DNA of 64,000 nt from DATKQY01 sp035532475 (GCA_035532475.1 DATKQY010000048.1:1-64000), one strand, 5' to 3'. Positions 26,942 through 35,577 are shown, counted from the stretch's first letter. Made by a program: numbers and translations. Notes: generated by a model not told the origin, from the sequence alone.

Positions 26942-27455
26942 ATGGCTCCGAGCGACCCCGCAGCGTCGCATCGTCCCCCCCCGCTCGAGCTGCTATTCGA
27001 TCTGACCTTCGCCGCGGCCGTCGGCGCGTTCGGTACGGGGCTCGTCGCCGGGCGGGCCGCGGGCGCGCTGGTCAGCTGCCCGCTCGTCTTCTTCGCCATC
27101 TGGCGGGCGTGGATGAACTTCACGTAGTTCGCCTCGGCGTACGACAACGACGACGCCTGCTACCGCATCGCCGTGCTGGCGCAGATGACCGGCGTCCTGA
27201 CCATGGCGGCGCGCGTGCCGAGGGCGATCGGCAGCGGGCGGTTCGAGGTGATGACCGCGGGCTACGTCGTGATCCGGCTCGGCCTCGTGCCGCTGTGGCT
27301 GCGGGCCGCTCGGTCGGACCCGGACGGGCGCCGCTGCGTCCGCCGCTTCGCCGGCGGCATCACGGTGGTCCAGATCGCCTGGATCGTCCGCCTGATGTTG
27401 TTGCGCGCCTCCGGCCAGGCGGTCTTCTTCGTGCTCGCCGCGGTCGAGCTCGCCC
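26942..27455 (+). pseudogene. LtrA family membrane protein, broken by a nonsense codon and truncated
   Basis: The frame opens PPPLELLFDLTFAAAVG, the hallmark start of low-temperature-requirement A proteins, and runs to AWMNFT. A TAG at 27125-27127 replaces the expected Trp, then the same frame continues FASAYDND with further LtrA helices (VLTMAARVPRAI, GYVVIRLGLVPLWLRAARSDP). At about 27455 homology stops and amidase sequence begins in another frame. Full LtrA proteins are about 400 residues, so more than half is missing. A deletion that joined two genes explains this best. Confidence 0.75.
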
Positions 27456-28053
27456 GGGATTCGTCGTCGGCATCGTTCCCGACGTCTTCGAGGAGGCCGA
27501 AGCCGACGTCGCCTCGACGTGCGAAGTCACCCTGCGCCTCCTCGAGGCGTCAGGCGGGCGGCTCGTCGAGCTCGCCGCTCCGAGCGTCGGAGATCTCGAG
27601 CTCGCGAACGCGCTCGGGCTCCTCGTCAGCCGCTGCGAGGCGGCCGCATTCCACCGCTCCCAGAAGACCGATCTGCAAGCCTGTATCCCCGAGGTGCGAG
27701 ACCAGCTCGCCGCAGGGCTCACGATCTCGGCGGCCGACTACCTCGACGCGCAGCGCCAACGCGGCCTGCTCGCTGAGCGCTGCCTCGCCGCCCTCTCCCC
27801 GTGCGACGTTCTCGCCGTGCCGACCGCCCCCGTCGTCGCTCCACCGCACGCCGACTACGAGCGCTACCTGTTGCGCCTGTCGCGCAACACCATCATCTGG
27901 AGCCTGCTCGGCGCGCCGCCCGTCTCGGTGCCGTGCGGAGCCGACGAGGCGGGGCTGCCGATCGGCCTGCAGCTCGCGGCCGCTCCCGGCGCCGAGCAGT
28001 CACTCGTCGATGTCGGCACGACGCTCGAACGAGGCCTCGGAACGTGGAGCTGA
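27455..28053 (+). pseudogene. Amidase-signature C-terminal fragment fused to the LtrA relic
   Basis: From about 27455 the frame reads GFVVGIVPDVFEEAEADV and ends GADEAGLPIGLQLAAAPGAEQ, the typical C-terminal third of amidase-signature (GatA/AtzE-type) enzymes. The catalytic Ser-cisSer-Lys core, which lies N-terminal to this part, is absent, so it cannot be active. The last codons overlap the start of the AtzH-like gene. AtzE-type amidases and AtzH-type proteins occur together in cyanuric acid pathways, so this may be the remains of such a unit; that is an inference. Confidence 0.7.
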
Positions 28054-28502
28054 GCGGAGCCTTGGCCCGAGCTCGTCCGGCCAGTCCGGACGGCGACGCG
28101 ACCGCCACGCCCGACGCTGAGCTCGCGCGGGACCTACCCGAGGTGGTCGACGAGGTTGCCACGGCGTTCGCCCTTTACGAGCAGGCGCTCGTCGACCGTG
28201 ATCTCGCCACGATGGCGGGCTGCTTCGTCGAAGGGGAGTCCGTGGTGCGCTTCGGCATCGCCGACCGTCAGCGGGGAGCCGACGAACTGGCGTCCTGGCG
28301 CGCCGCCCAGGATCCGCTTCCGCCGGGACGCTCGCTGTTCGAGACCTCGGTCGCCACGTTCGGCACGTCGTTCGGCGTCGTCACGACGTGCATCTCCTAC
28401 CCCCGTCGGCCGACGGTCGGTCGCCAGAGCCAGACCTGGGTCCGCTTCCCGGACGGTTGACGCATCGTCCACGCCCACGCCTCCGAGGTGGTGGGGCCGT
28501 AA
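28044..28502 (+). pseudogene. AtzH-like (DUF3225) protein with a premature stop
   Basis: The frame from GTG 28044 contains VVDEVATAFALYEQAL, VVRFGIADRQRG, LPPGRSLFETSVATFG and GRQSQTWVRF, a close match to the AtzH/DUF3225 family of small cone-fold proteins. At 28458-28460 a TGA stands where the family has the Trp of GWRIVAAHVS. After it the frame continues RIVHAHASEV to a second stop at 28502. Only the last 13 residues are lost, so some function is possible. The start overlaps the amidase fragment by ten bases, as expected for an old operon. Confidence 0.7.
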
Positions 28503-28507
28503 CGGGG

Positions 28508-28541
28508 CTCGGGCGCTCCCGGGCGCGCCCCGGGAGCCCGA
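28508..28541. terminator. Strong hairpin between convergent AtzH-like relic and EthD gene
   Basis: GCTCCCGGG at 28515-28523 pairs perfectly with CCCGGGAGC at 28529-28537, and the outer TCGG and CCGA extend the stem past a bulge. It lies six bases after the second stop of the AtzH-like frame. No T-run follows. Confidence 0.55.
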
Positions 28542-28610
28542 CCAGGGACCTACACAGGCCCCGAGCACACGACGCACCAGCGGGACGCGGCGAGGAGCTC
28601 GGTCTGAAGC

Positions 28611-28925
28611 TCAGGAATCGGCCAGTTCGCTGATGAACATGTCGGCGCCGTTCGTCGCGAACTTCGCCACGTCGGCCGCCGCCGCCTGGCCCTCAGCACT
28701 GGCCATGCCGGCGCCGAGCGATTCCATCGACTCGAACGTCAGCTCGGCGATGAGCGCGTAGCGGGCAGCTTCCCCCGTTGGGGTGCCTACCACCTTGGAC
28801 CACTCGAAGCTTTCGACACCGGGAATCAGGCGAGCGAGCGTCACGTGCACATCGAGATAGTGCTGGAAGAACGCCTCCGGATCCGGTGGCTGGTTGTAGG
28901 CGACGATCAGTCGAACTTTTGTCAT
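28611..28925 (-). CDS. EthD family small protein
   Basis: A 104-residue protein with the ferredoxin-like EthD fold. It opens MTKVRLIVAYNQPPDPEAFFQHYLDVH and contains ARLIPGVESFEWSKV. EthD-like proteins accompany oxygenases or act as small isomerases or monooxygenase helpers. The ATG at 28925 is the only sensible start. It is divergent from the class II aldolase across a 316-bp gap. Confidence 0.8.
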   Translation of the reverse strand: MTKVRLIVAYNQPPDPEAFFQHYLDVHVTLARLIPGVESFEWSKVVGTPTGEAARYALIAELTFESMESLGAGMASAEGQAAAADVAKFATNGADMFISELADS

Positions 28926-29241
28926 GACGGCAACCGTAACCGAGGTGATGGCCCCCGTGACGATCGGGCGGTGCTCATCGACCACGATCCCCAATGCGCT
29001 GAACTCCCTGCTCCAAGCGCCCGGCACTTCGCCGACGACGGCGATGCACGCGGGATCGACAACAGGCAAGAAGCATGCCCCCAACGCAAGGATATGATCC
29101 GGGCTGACACACGCTGGGTTGATGACGGCTGACCGAGGGCAGCGGTGGTCACTCCGATGTGCAATGCAGGGCCGCGCAACCGGCGATGTGGAGTTGGCAT
29201 CCTCAATTGGGCCGAGTTTCTCGGCGAGGCGCGGAGGCGGC
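28926..29241. other. Gene-free gap between EthD and class II aldolase genes
   Basis: This 316-bp divergent interval is less GC-rich than the flanks and must hold both promoters. The minus frame stays open upstream of the EthD start but has weak codon bias and no credible start. No clear repeat or RNA was seen. Confidence 0.4.
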
Positions 29242-29910
29242 ATGGACAAGGACCTGGTCGACCAAGTGGTAGATGTCGCCCAGCGCGTGGTGGCGAGCGG
29301 GGCGATCTCTGCGAACGGACATGGAAACGTGAGCCTTCGCGTCCCGGGGGCAGCCGAGATGTACTTCACTGCCGCCCCGTCACTCCGGGATCACCCGTCG
29401 TCCTCTGTTGTGCGGGTGGGGTTGGACGGCACGCTGTTGGAGGGTGACCTGCCGCCCATCCAGGGTGCCGTGGTCGCCATGCACACGGCCATGTATGCGG
29501 ACCAACCCGAGGTCGGCTGTGTCCTGCACACGCATTCGCCGTACGCCACCGCGTACGCGGTGGCCCACCGCCCGATCGGGTGTTGGGTCGAAGCCTTGGC
29601 GATGTTCGGCCTCCCGAACGGGGTGCCGGTTGCCGCCTACGGACCCCGCGGATCCGACCAAGCGGTGGCGAACATCCGGGCTTCGGTCGCTCCGGGCGTT
29701 CCGGCGGTGCTGCTCGCCAACCACGGCGTGCTGGTGTTCCATCGCACCCCTGAGTTGGCCATCCTGGTCGGCGGAATCGTCGAGGAGGCCGCTCAGGCGG
29801 GCATCAATGCCGGCAGCCTTGGCGGTCCTGTCGAAATACCTGAGGTACTTCGGGCCGCGGCGCTGCAGCGCGCGATGACCTTCGAGCACCAGGGAACGGC
29901 GCACGCCTAG
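29242..29910 (+). CDS. Class II aldolase/adducin family protein
   Basis: A 222-residue protein of the fuculose-phosphate-aldolase fold. Zinc ligands are visible as HTHSPYATAYA and a later ANHGVLVF; NGHGNVSLR is the phosphate-binding segment near the N-terminus. Relatives cleave sugar phosphates or act as epimerases and decarboxylases; the substrate is not clear. Codon bias is somewhat looser than in neighbours, which may mean acquisition. The ATG at 29242 follows GGAGGCGG. Confidence 0.85.
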   Translation: MDKDLVDQVVDVAQRVVASGAISANGHGNVSLRVPGAAEMYFTAAPSLRDHPSSSVVRVGLDGTLLEGDLPPIQGAVVAMHTAMYADQPEVGCVLHTHSPYATAYAVAHRPIGCWVEALAMFGLPNGVPVAAYGPRGSDQAVANIRASVAPGVPAVLLANHGVLVFHRTPELAILVGGIVEEAAQAGINAGSLGGPVEIPEVLRAAALQRAMTFEHQGTAHA

Positions 29911-30152
29911 GAATCGCTGCTACGGAGCAGCTCGAACCTCGAAGCCGCGCTCCCGGCGGCGGTGCCCTGACGGCCGGGTCGACGGCGCGCCAGGGTCACG
30001 AGCGCGCGGACAGTCGGAACGGTGGCGACCGCGCACCGCGGCGACACGTCCGAGGATGCCCGCAGCCCGCGCCGACTAACGAACAGCAAGCGTTGCCTGA
30101 GACCGAACTAGCTTCGAGTCCGACCGTACTGTCTCAAAGGAGGGGCGTTCGA

Positions 30153-30752
30153 ATGGCCGATGGCACGTCGCAGGCCGGCAGCGCAACGGTGCAGCTACCC
30201 GAGCCGGGAACCTGGACCATCGACTCGGTCCACTCCTTCGTGGAGTTCACCATCGAGCACTTCACCGTCGCCTTCGCCCGCGGCATCGCCGCCGGGCCGA
30301 CGGGGACCATCATCGTCGCCGACGACGTCGCCGCCACCTCGGTCGAGGCGTCCATCGACGCCTCGACGCTCACGACCGCGAATGCAGCACGCGACGAGAA
30401 GATCCTCGGCCCAGACGTCCTCGACGTCGCGCAATACCCGACCATCGACTTCATCTCGAGCGCGTTGCGGCCGGTCGCCGGCGGGCGCTTCGCTCTCGAC
30501 GGCGACCTCACGATGCACGGGGTGACCCGCCCGGTGACCCTCGAGCTCGACGTGCACGGCGTCATCATCGACGTCTGGGGCCGCACCCGGCTCGGCCTCA
30601 CCGCGACGGCGGACATCAAGCGGAGCGACTTCAACGCCCGGGAGTGGGGCTATGCCGCCCTCGCGTCTGGAGGGTTCATGGTTCCCGACGCCCTGCGGGT
30701 GACGCTCGAGATCGAGGCGACGAAGGACGAGCCGGAGTCCGCCGGGAGCTGA
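30153..30752 (+). CDS. YceI family lipid-binding-like protein
   Basis: A 199-residue protein with the YceI lipocalin-like barrel: WTIDSVHSFVEFTIEHF at the start, DEKILGPDVLDVAQYPTIDF in the middle, and SDFNAREWGY near the end. Members bind isoprenoid lipids; this one has no signal peptide, so it is probably cytoplasmic. An excellent ribosome site (AAAGGAGGGG) lies eight bases before the ATG at 30153. Confidence 0.9.
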   Translation: MADGTSQAGSATVQLPEPGTWTIDSVHSFVEFTIEHFTVAFARGIAAGPTGTIIVADDVAATSVEASIDASTLTTANAARDEKILGPDVLDVAQYPTIDFISSALRPVAGGRFALDGDLTMHGVTRPVTLELDVHGVIIDVWGRTRLGLTATADIKRSDFNAREWGYAALASGGFMVPDALRVTLEIEATKDEPESAGS

Positions 30753-30790
30753 GCGGCGCCAGCCCGACGGTGGGACGGACGGCCGGTATC

Positions 30791-30818
30791 GGCCCGGCGC
30801 GTGACGACGCGCCGGGCC
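30791..30818. terminator. Perfect 12-bp-stem hairpin downstream of yceI
   Basis: GGCCCGGCGCGT at 30791-30802 pairs exactly with ACGCGCCGGGCC at 30807-30818 around a four-base loop. It is 39 bp after the YceI stop and just before the convergent beta-propeller relic, so it may serve both strands. No T-run follows, as is usual for high-GC actinobacteria. Confidence 0.65.
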
Positions 30819-30836
30819 GGTCCCGCGTCGTGCCGA

Positions 30837-31046
30837 CTACGAGGCGGCGATGCCCTCGATGCCGGCGCCGATCCCGGTCACCGAACCGACCGAGGTGATC
30901 GAGCCGTCGGCGTTCACGTTGAACTCGTCGAGCGCGCCGGTGCCGCCGGCCTCGACCTACAGCCTGGCGCACGAGCGCGAGCCGCGAGCGGGAGCGACCA
31001 ACCCCGCCACGTCCCCGAAGCCGGCGGGCGTGACCGACCAGCCGTG
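30837..31046 (-). pseudogene. C-terminal remnant of a lactonase/YVTN-like beta-propeller protein
   Basis: On the minus strand, the 39 codons before the stop at 30837 read VEAGGTGALDEFNVNADGSI and end GIGAGIEGIAAS. This resembles the last blade of secreted lactonase-like propellers. A TAG at 30957-30959 interrupts the frame where an aromatic residue (LYVE) is expected. Upstream the frame continues about 29 codons (VTPAGFGDVAGLVAP) with weaker resemblance. No start or other blades are present. Confidence 0.5.
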
Positions 31047-31123
31047 ATCACGAGCTCGGGGCGACCACCAACAGGCGGACGGGCCGAGCGCCGTCGGGTC
31101 ACCTGTCGGCTGCCCGTCCTCGC

Positions 31124-31624
31124 TCAGGACCGTTCCTCAACCGGCACCTCGCGCTGTGAGGGCGCCGCCGCCTCGCGAAGGCCGAGGACGAGGATCGCCG
31201 CGCCGATGGCGCCGACGGCGATCTGAAGGGCCGGCGAGACCACCACCCACGCCGCCTCGAGCAGGATCCACGCAAGCAGGCCGATCCCGACGCAGACATG
31301 GCCCGCCCTCGCGACCCGCAGCCGCAGGAAGGCCGCGAGGGCCACCAGGGCGGGACACACCCCGACGAAGAAGAACAGCGCGATCCCGGGCCAGCGCCAC
31401 GTGTGGAACCACGTGCCCTCGAGGTAGCGCATCGGCATCGCGCTCGTCGCGTGGGTGGCCAGGTAGGCGCCCCCGGCCAGCCCGCACGCCGCCATGAGCC
31501 CCTCGAGGGCGACGAGGAGCCGCTGAGCCGGCCGCAGGCGGTGACGGTGAGCGCGAACGGCCGGAGCGCTGTGCCCGAGCCCCCCGGTCGCCCCGTGCCG
31601 GTCCCTGACGCTGCTCGTCCCCAT
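31124..31624 (-). CDS. Small integral membrane protein of unknown function
   Basis: About 166 residues from the ATG at 31624. After a basic, His/Arg-rich N-terminus of about 30 residues there are four hydrophobic helices (LLVALEGLMAACGLAGGAYL; IALFFFVGVCPALVALAAFL; AGHVCVGIGLLAWILLEAAWVVV; LQIAVGAIGAAILVLGL). I do not recognise the family. A second ATG at 31639 is possible. No partner gene is adjacent. Confidence 0.55.
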   Translation of the reverse strand: MGTSSVRDRHGATGGLGHSAPAVRAHRHRLRPAQRLLVALEGLMAACGLAGGAYLATHATSAMPMRYLEGTWFHTWRWPGIALFFFVGVCPALVALAAFLRLRVARAGHVCVGIGLLAWILLEAAWVVVSPALQIAVGAIGAAILVLGLREAAAPSQREVPVEERS

Positions 31625-31955
31625 CGGGCACCTCCGCATGCACGGTGTCGCCTTTCATCCTGGTTGGCGACGTCCGCGCCGACCAGGGCCAAAGGCCAGG
31701 GTCTCGCGGCGCGCTGCTCACGCCCGTACGCCGCTCGAGCATCCCGGCGCGCTCGTCGGCGGATCCGGCGTCGCGAGGTCAGCGCGGACGCTGCGTTCCC
31801 CGCTCGCCAGGCGTTAGCGGCGAGTCCCTCGGCGATCGAGGTGCAGCGGCCGAATCCGGGCGCTGGCGCCTCGCGGCGAGCGCCCGGCTCGCCCCGCGCA
31901 CCGAGGGTGGCAAAGCGTCATCCGAGCTGGCGCGACGACCGCCCCCGGGATCGCT
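31625..31955. other. Gene-free interval between the membrane protein and MarR genes
   Basis: About 330 bp with short open frames on both strands, none with a ribosome site or recognisable product. It holds the promoter of the membrane protein gene and the MarR terminator region, but no clear hairpin was seen. Confidence 0.4.
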
Positions 31956-32501
31956 TCACGGACGGGCGTCGGCCGCGTCGGGATCGAGCCCCGCCACCAG
32001 CTCGCACGGGTCGTCGACGGGGTGGAGCGCGAGGGCCCGCTCGGCGAGGCGCGCGAGCAGTCGGCGGAACTCGGCCCGCTCCGCGGGGGCCAGCGGGTCG
32101 AGGACGCGGCCCTCGGCGAGCTGCAGCCGGGTGCGCGTCCGCGCCCAGACGGCCCGCCCGCGTTTGGTGGCCACCACCTGCTTATTGCGCCGGTCCGCAA
32201 CGTCCGGCCTGCGCTCGACCAGTCCCGCACGCTCCAGATCGTCGACCAGGTAGGTCATGACCGTCCGGTCGATCCCGAGCCGGCGCGCCAGGGCACCCTG
32301 GCCTTCGGCGAGCTGGCGGGAAGCGGCGTCGAGCACCTGGTAGCCACGGGGGCCGCCGGGGAGCTGGCCGAGCACCGCCTCCGCGTTCTGGACGTAGCAG
32401 CGGAAGACGGCGCCGAGGGCAACGCCGAGATCGTCACCGAGCGCCCGGGACGCCGGGACCGCCGGCTCCGGCTCCGCCGCCACCTCCCGCACCCCAGGCA
32501 T
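31956..32501 (-). CDS. MarR family transcriptional regulator
   Basis: About 181 residues from the ATG at 32501; an in-frame GTG at 32531 would add ten. The winged-helix core spans about 50-145: AEGQGALARRLGIDRTVMTYLVDDLERAGLVERR is the recognition region, followed by DRRNKQVVATKRGRAVW as the wing. MarR proteins repress divergent genes until a small, often phenolic, ligand binds. It faces the LLM-hemerythrin gene across an AT-rich intergenic region of about 110 bp, so that gene is the likely target. Confidence 0.88.
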   Translation of the reverse strand: MPGVREVAAEPEPAVPASRALGDDLGVALGAVFRCYVQNAEAVLGQLPGGPRGYQVLDAASRQLAEGQGALARRLGIDRTVMTYLVDDLERAGLVERRPDVADRRNKQVVATKRGRAVWARTRTRLQLAEGRVLDPLAPAERAEFRRLLARLAERALALHPVDDPCELVAGLDPDAADARP

Positions 32502-32567
32502 ACCCGTAGCGTACCTGTCGCTCGTCCGCACAGATATTCTTTTTTTCTGTCGATCTGAACTCAGGAT

Positions 32568-32584
32568 AATCTGTTTACAAGATT
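32568..32584. promoter_or_regulatory. Candidate MarR operator and promoter region
   Basis: AATCT at 32568-32572 and AGATT at 32580-32584 form an inverted repeat around a seven-base spacer containing TTTACA. The surrounding 32530-32590 is by far the most AT-rich stretch nearby and includes a T-run. The spacing suits a MarR dimer, and the site would overlap the promoter of the LLM-hemerythrin gene. Confidence 0.45.
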
Positions 32585-32614
32585 AATTGCGGGCAGGGCC
32601 CGGGAAGGACCGGC

Positions 32615-34183
32615 ATGGGCGACTACCAGCACGACCTCCTCTTCGGGACCTTCCTCACGCCGTCCGCCGACCAGCCCCAGCGGGTCGTCGCCCTCGCCCA
32701 GCTCAGCGAGGAGCTCGGCCTCGATCTGGTCACCGTCCAGGATCACCCCTACCAGGCTCGCTTCCTCGACACCTGGACGGTCCTGTCGGTCATCGCCGCC
32801 CGTACCACCAGGGTCCGGGTGGCGCCCAACGTCGCCAACCTGCCGCTTCGACCCCCGACGGTGCTCGCCCGCAGCGTGGCCACGCTGGACCTGCTGAGCG
32901 GCGGCCGCGTGGAGCTCGGCCTCGGTGCCGGGGCCTTCTGGGACGCCATCGCGGCGGCCGGCGGCCCCCGCCGGAGCCCCGCCGAGGCGGTCGAGGCGCT
33001 CGAGGAGGCGATCGAGGTCGTCCGCGGCATCTGGGCCGCCGACGGCCCGGCGGTCCGGGTCGAGGGCCGCCACTACCTCGTCCGGGGCGTCCACCCCGGA
33101 CCGGCGCCCGCCCACCGCGTCGGGATCTGGCTCGGCGCCTACAAGGTGCGGATGCTGGAGCTGACCGGGCGCCTGGCCGACGGGTGGCTGCCGTCCAGCC
33201 CCTACGCGGGTCCCGAGGACCTCGCGGCGATGAACCGGGCCATCGACCAGGCCGCCGAGAGCGCTGGACGCAGACCTGCTGAGATCCGCCGCCTCTACAA
33301 CGTGACCGGGCACTTCTCCCGGCACGGCAACGGGTTCCTCGACGGCCCTCCCGAGCTGTGGGCCGAGCAGCTGACCGGCCTCACCCTCACGGAGGGGATG
33401 AGCGCCTACATCGTCATGGGCGACGAACCCGAGCTGCTCCGCCGCTTCGCCGCCGAGGTCGTCCCGGCGGTGCGCGAGCTCGTCGGGGCGGCGCGGGCCC
33501 GGGCGGAGCCGACCCCTGCGCCGCACGTCGTGTCCCCCAGAGGGCGGGCGCGAGCCGCTGGCGCCGGTGGAGCCCAGACCGGCGCGGACCTCCGCGGGGT
33601 CGCCACCGTCGACGACGGCTCGCGCCTGAGCGAGGCGGCGCTCTGGGACGAGACCGCCCGCCCGTCCGGGCCCGGCCCCGAGCCGGGACGGACCTACTCC
33701 CCCGAGGAGCAGGCCGTGGGACGGCACCTCGTCGAGGTCCACGACCACCTGCGCTCGGAGCTGGCCTCGGTGCGCGGGCTCGTCGACCAGGTGCTGGCGG
33801 GCGCGATGGAGCCGCGCCGGGCCAGGGAGGAGCTCGTGGCGATGACCCTGCGCCAGAACAACTGGACCATGGGCGCCTACTGCGCGGCCTACTGCCGGCT
33901 GGTCACGACCCACCACACCATCGAGGACCGGAGCGTGTTCCCGCACCTGCGGCGCTCCGATCCACGCCTCGCCGCGGTCATCGACCGCCTCGAGGACGAG
34001 CACCGGGTGATCCACGACGTCATCGAGGGGGTCGACCGGGCGCTCGTCACCTACGTCGAGGACCCGGACGGAGCCAAGGCGCTGCGCGAGGCCGTCGACC
34101 AGCTCACCGACACCCTGCTCTCCCACCTGGCGTACGAGGAGCGCGAGCTGGTGGAGCCGCTCGCGAGGCTCGGCTTCTCCTGA
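32615..34183 (+). CDS. LLM flavin-dependent oxidoreductase fused to a hemerythrin (HHE) domain
   Basis: A 522-residue fusion. Residues 1-300 form a luciferase-like (F420 or FMN) barrel, with LSEELGLDLVTVQDHPYQ, RVRVAPNVANLPLRPP and RVELGLGAGAFWD. After a low-complexity linker (about 295-360) comes a four-helix HHE domain: EVHDHLRSEL (His376/378), THHTIEDRSVFPHL (His433/434, Glu437), DEHRVIHDVI (His463, His467) and HLAYEERELVEPL (His504, Glu508/509). These are enough ligands for a di-iron site. Hemerythrin domains bind O2, NO or iron, so the fusion may couple iron or oxygen state to flavin chemistry. It is under the likely control of the divergent MarR. GGAAGGA precedes the ATG. Confidence 0.88.
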   Translation: MGDYQHDLLFGTFLTPSADQPQRVVALAQLSEELGLDLVTVQDHPYQARFLDTWTVLSVIAARTTRVRVAPNVANLPLRPPTVLARSVATLDLLSGGRVELGLGAGAFWDAIAAAGGPRRSPAEAVEALEEAIEVVRGIWAADGPAVRVEGRHYLVRGVHPGPAPAHRVGIWLGAYKVRMLELTGRLADGWLPSSPYAGPEDLAAMNRAIDQAAESAGRRPAEIRRLYNVTGHFSRHGNGFLDGPPELWAEQLTGLTLTEGMSAYIVMGDEPELLRRFAAEVVPAVRELVGAARARAEPTPAPHVVSPRGRARAAGAGGAQTGADLRGVATVDDGSRLSEAALWDETARPSGPGPEPGRTYSPEEQAVGRHLVEVHDHLRSELASVRGLVDQVLAGAMEPRRAREELVAMTLRQNNWTMGAYCAAYCRLVTTHHTIEDRSVFPHLRRSDPRLAAVIDRLEDEHRVIHDVIEGVDRALVTYVEDPDGAKALREAVDQLTDTLLSHLAYEERELVEPLARLGFS

Positions 34184-34245
34184 GGCTGCCCCTCGGCGCG
34201 GCCGGTGACCCTCGACCTGCGCCTCGTCCGATCCGCGAGCGGCGC

Positions 34246-34686
34246 TCAGCCACCGCCCGGCGGCGGGGTCGGCGGCCAGTACCGCCAGGCGTCGTCGACC
34301 GGGCTCATGAGGCCGACGCTGTTGCCGTCCGGGTCCTCGACGATGGCGTAGCGGGCGCCCCAGAACCCGTCGTACGGTCGCTGGTGGCCCCGGTGGCCGG
34401 CGGACGTGAGCGAGGCGTAGGTGTCGTCGACCGCCTGCCTCGTCGAGAGCGCGAAGCCGAGGACGACCGAGCCTCCCGTCCCGCCGGACCAGCCTGAGTC
34501 CCACGCACCGACGAACTCCGTCGTGTCGAACTCGACGAGCACGCCGTTCGGCAGCTGGACGGCGACATGGTGGGCAGCGGGCTCGGCGTCGATGACGAGT
34601 CCGAGGGACTGGTAGAAGCCCACGGTCGCGGCCATGTCCCGGACGACCAGATTGAGCTGGTTGAGCAGCGGCTGCGACGCGGTCAT
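34246..34686 (-). CDS. VOC (glyoxalase/bleomycin-resistance) superfamily protein
   Basis: A 146-residue protein with two beta-alpha-beta-beta-beta modules: LNQLNLVVRDMAATVGFYQSLGL at the start and WGARYAIVEDPDGNSVGLM near the end. Possible metal residues are few (Glu after the second module), so enzyme, resistance-protein and binding-protein roles all remain open. The ATG at 34686 begins the conserved core. It is divergent from the cupin-type dioxygenase-like gene. Confidence 0.8.
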   Translation of the reverse strand: MTASQPLLNQLNLVVRDMAATVGFYQSLGLVIDAEPAAHHVAVQLPNGVLVEFDTTEFVGAWDSGWSGGTGGSVVLGFALSTRQAVDDTYASLTSAGHRGHQRPYDGFWGARYAIVEDPDGNSVGLMSPVDDAWRYWPPTPPPGGG

Positions 34687-34980
34687 GGCCACCTCCCGGC
34701 GACGTGCAGGTCGGTCGTCTCGTGGGTCGGTCGTCACCGACGGGCACATCCTGGCGCGTCGAGCGCCGGCCTGTCCGTGCAGGCACGCCTCCGCCACGAA
34801 CGGCACCGGACGCCGCGCGGGCGGCGAGGATCCGCCGCGGGCGCGGCGCGGGCAGACCCTCCGTCGGCCACCGGCACGTTGTGCCGTCCGGCCGACGATG
34901 GTGTACGCATATCGGGTACGCAATTCGGCAGCCGTGTTCCGGCACCGGCTGCTGTGTCGATGCCGGCTCAGGAGGAGACG

Positions 34981-35514
34981 ATGTCCCAAGCGGAGGGAGC
35001 GGAGTTCTGGCGTGATCTCAAGCCGATCACCCAGGTGTTTCGGCCGGAGGCCCTGCCCGAGGCCTACATCCATGACGCTCCGACCGACGACGACCGCTAC
35101 TACGTGCCCCTGAGCGAGACCGTCGGGAGCCGCCCGCTGTGGATCTCGCCCAGCCAGAACCGCTGGTGCGACGTCTTGATGGCGCGCGGCGCCGGACTGG
35201 TCAACCGCCACTACCACCCCCAGCAGGTCTTCGCCTACACGATCTCGGGGAAGTGGGGCTACCTCGAGCACGACTGGGTCGCGACCAAGGGCGACTTCGT
35301 CTTCGAGGCGCCGGGCGAGGCCCACACGCTGATCGCCTACGAGTCCGACGAGCCGATGCGGGTCCACTTCAACGTGACCGGGCCGCTGATCTGGCTCGAC
35401 GAGGACGGCGAGGCCTCGGGGACCTTCGACGCCTACGACTACATCAGGATCTGCAAGGAGCACTACGAGAAGGTGGGCATCGGCGCTGACTACGTCGTGA
35501 AGCTCTTCCGTTAG
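34981..35514 (+). CDS. Cupin protein of the 2,4'-dihydroxyacetophenone dioxygenase family
   Basis: A 177-residue single-cupin protein. NRHYHPQQVFAYTISG and GDFVFEAPGEAHTL supply the cupin histidines and glutamates for one metal. The length and FRPEALPEAYIHDAP start fit the family named for 2,4'-dihydroxyacetophenone dioxygenase. That activity needs Fe(II) and splits an aromatic side chain; here the substrate is unproven. AGGAGGAGAC runs almost into the ATG. Confidence 0.75.
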   Translation: MSQAEGAEFWRDLKPITQVFRPEALPEAYIHDAPTDDDRYYVPLSETVGSRPLWISPSQNRWCDVLMARGAGLVNRHYHPQQVFAYTISGKWGYLEHDWVATKGDFVFEAPGEAHTLIAYESDEPMRVHFNVTGPLIWLDEDGEASGTFDAYDYIRICKEHYEKVGIGADYVVKLFR

Positions 35515-35577
35515 CCCATCGCGGCCCCTACCGCCGGCGTGCCGGCCGCCGGTTCGCCCGCGGCCGCTCGTGGGAGC

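Noticed and set aside
32561..34945. A 794-codon minus-strand frame opposite the LLM-hemerythrin fusion
   Set aside because: The plus-strand product has clear domains and codon bias; the minus frame is low-complexity and is a shadow.
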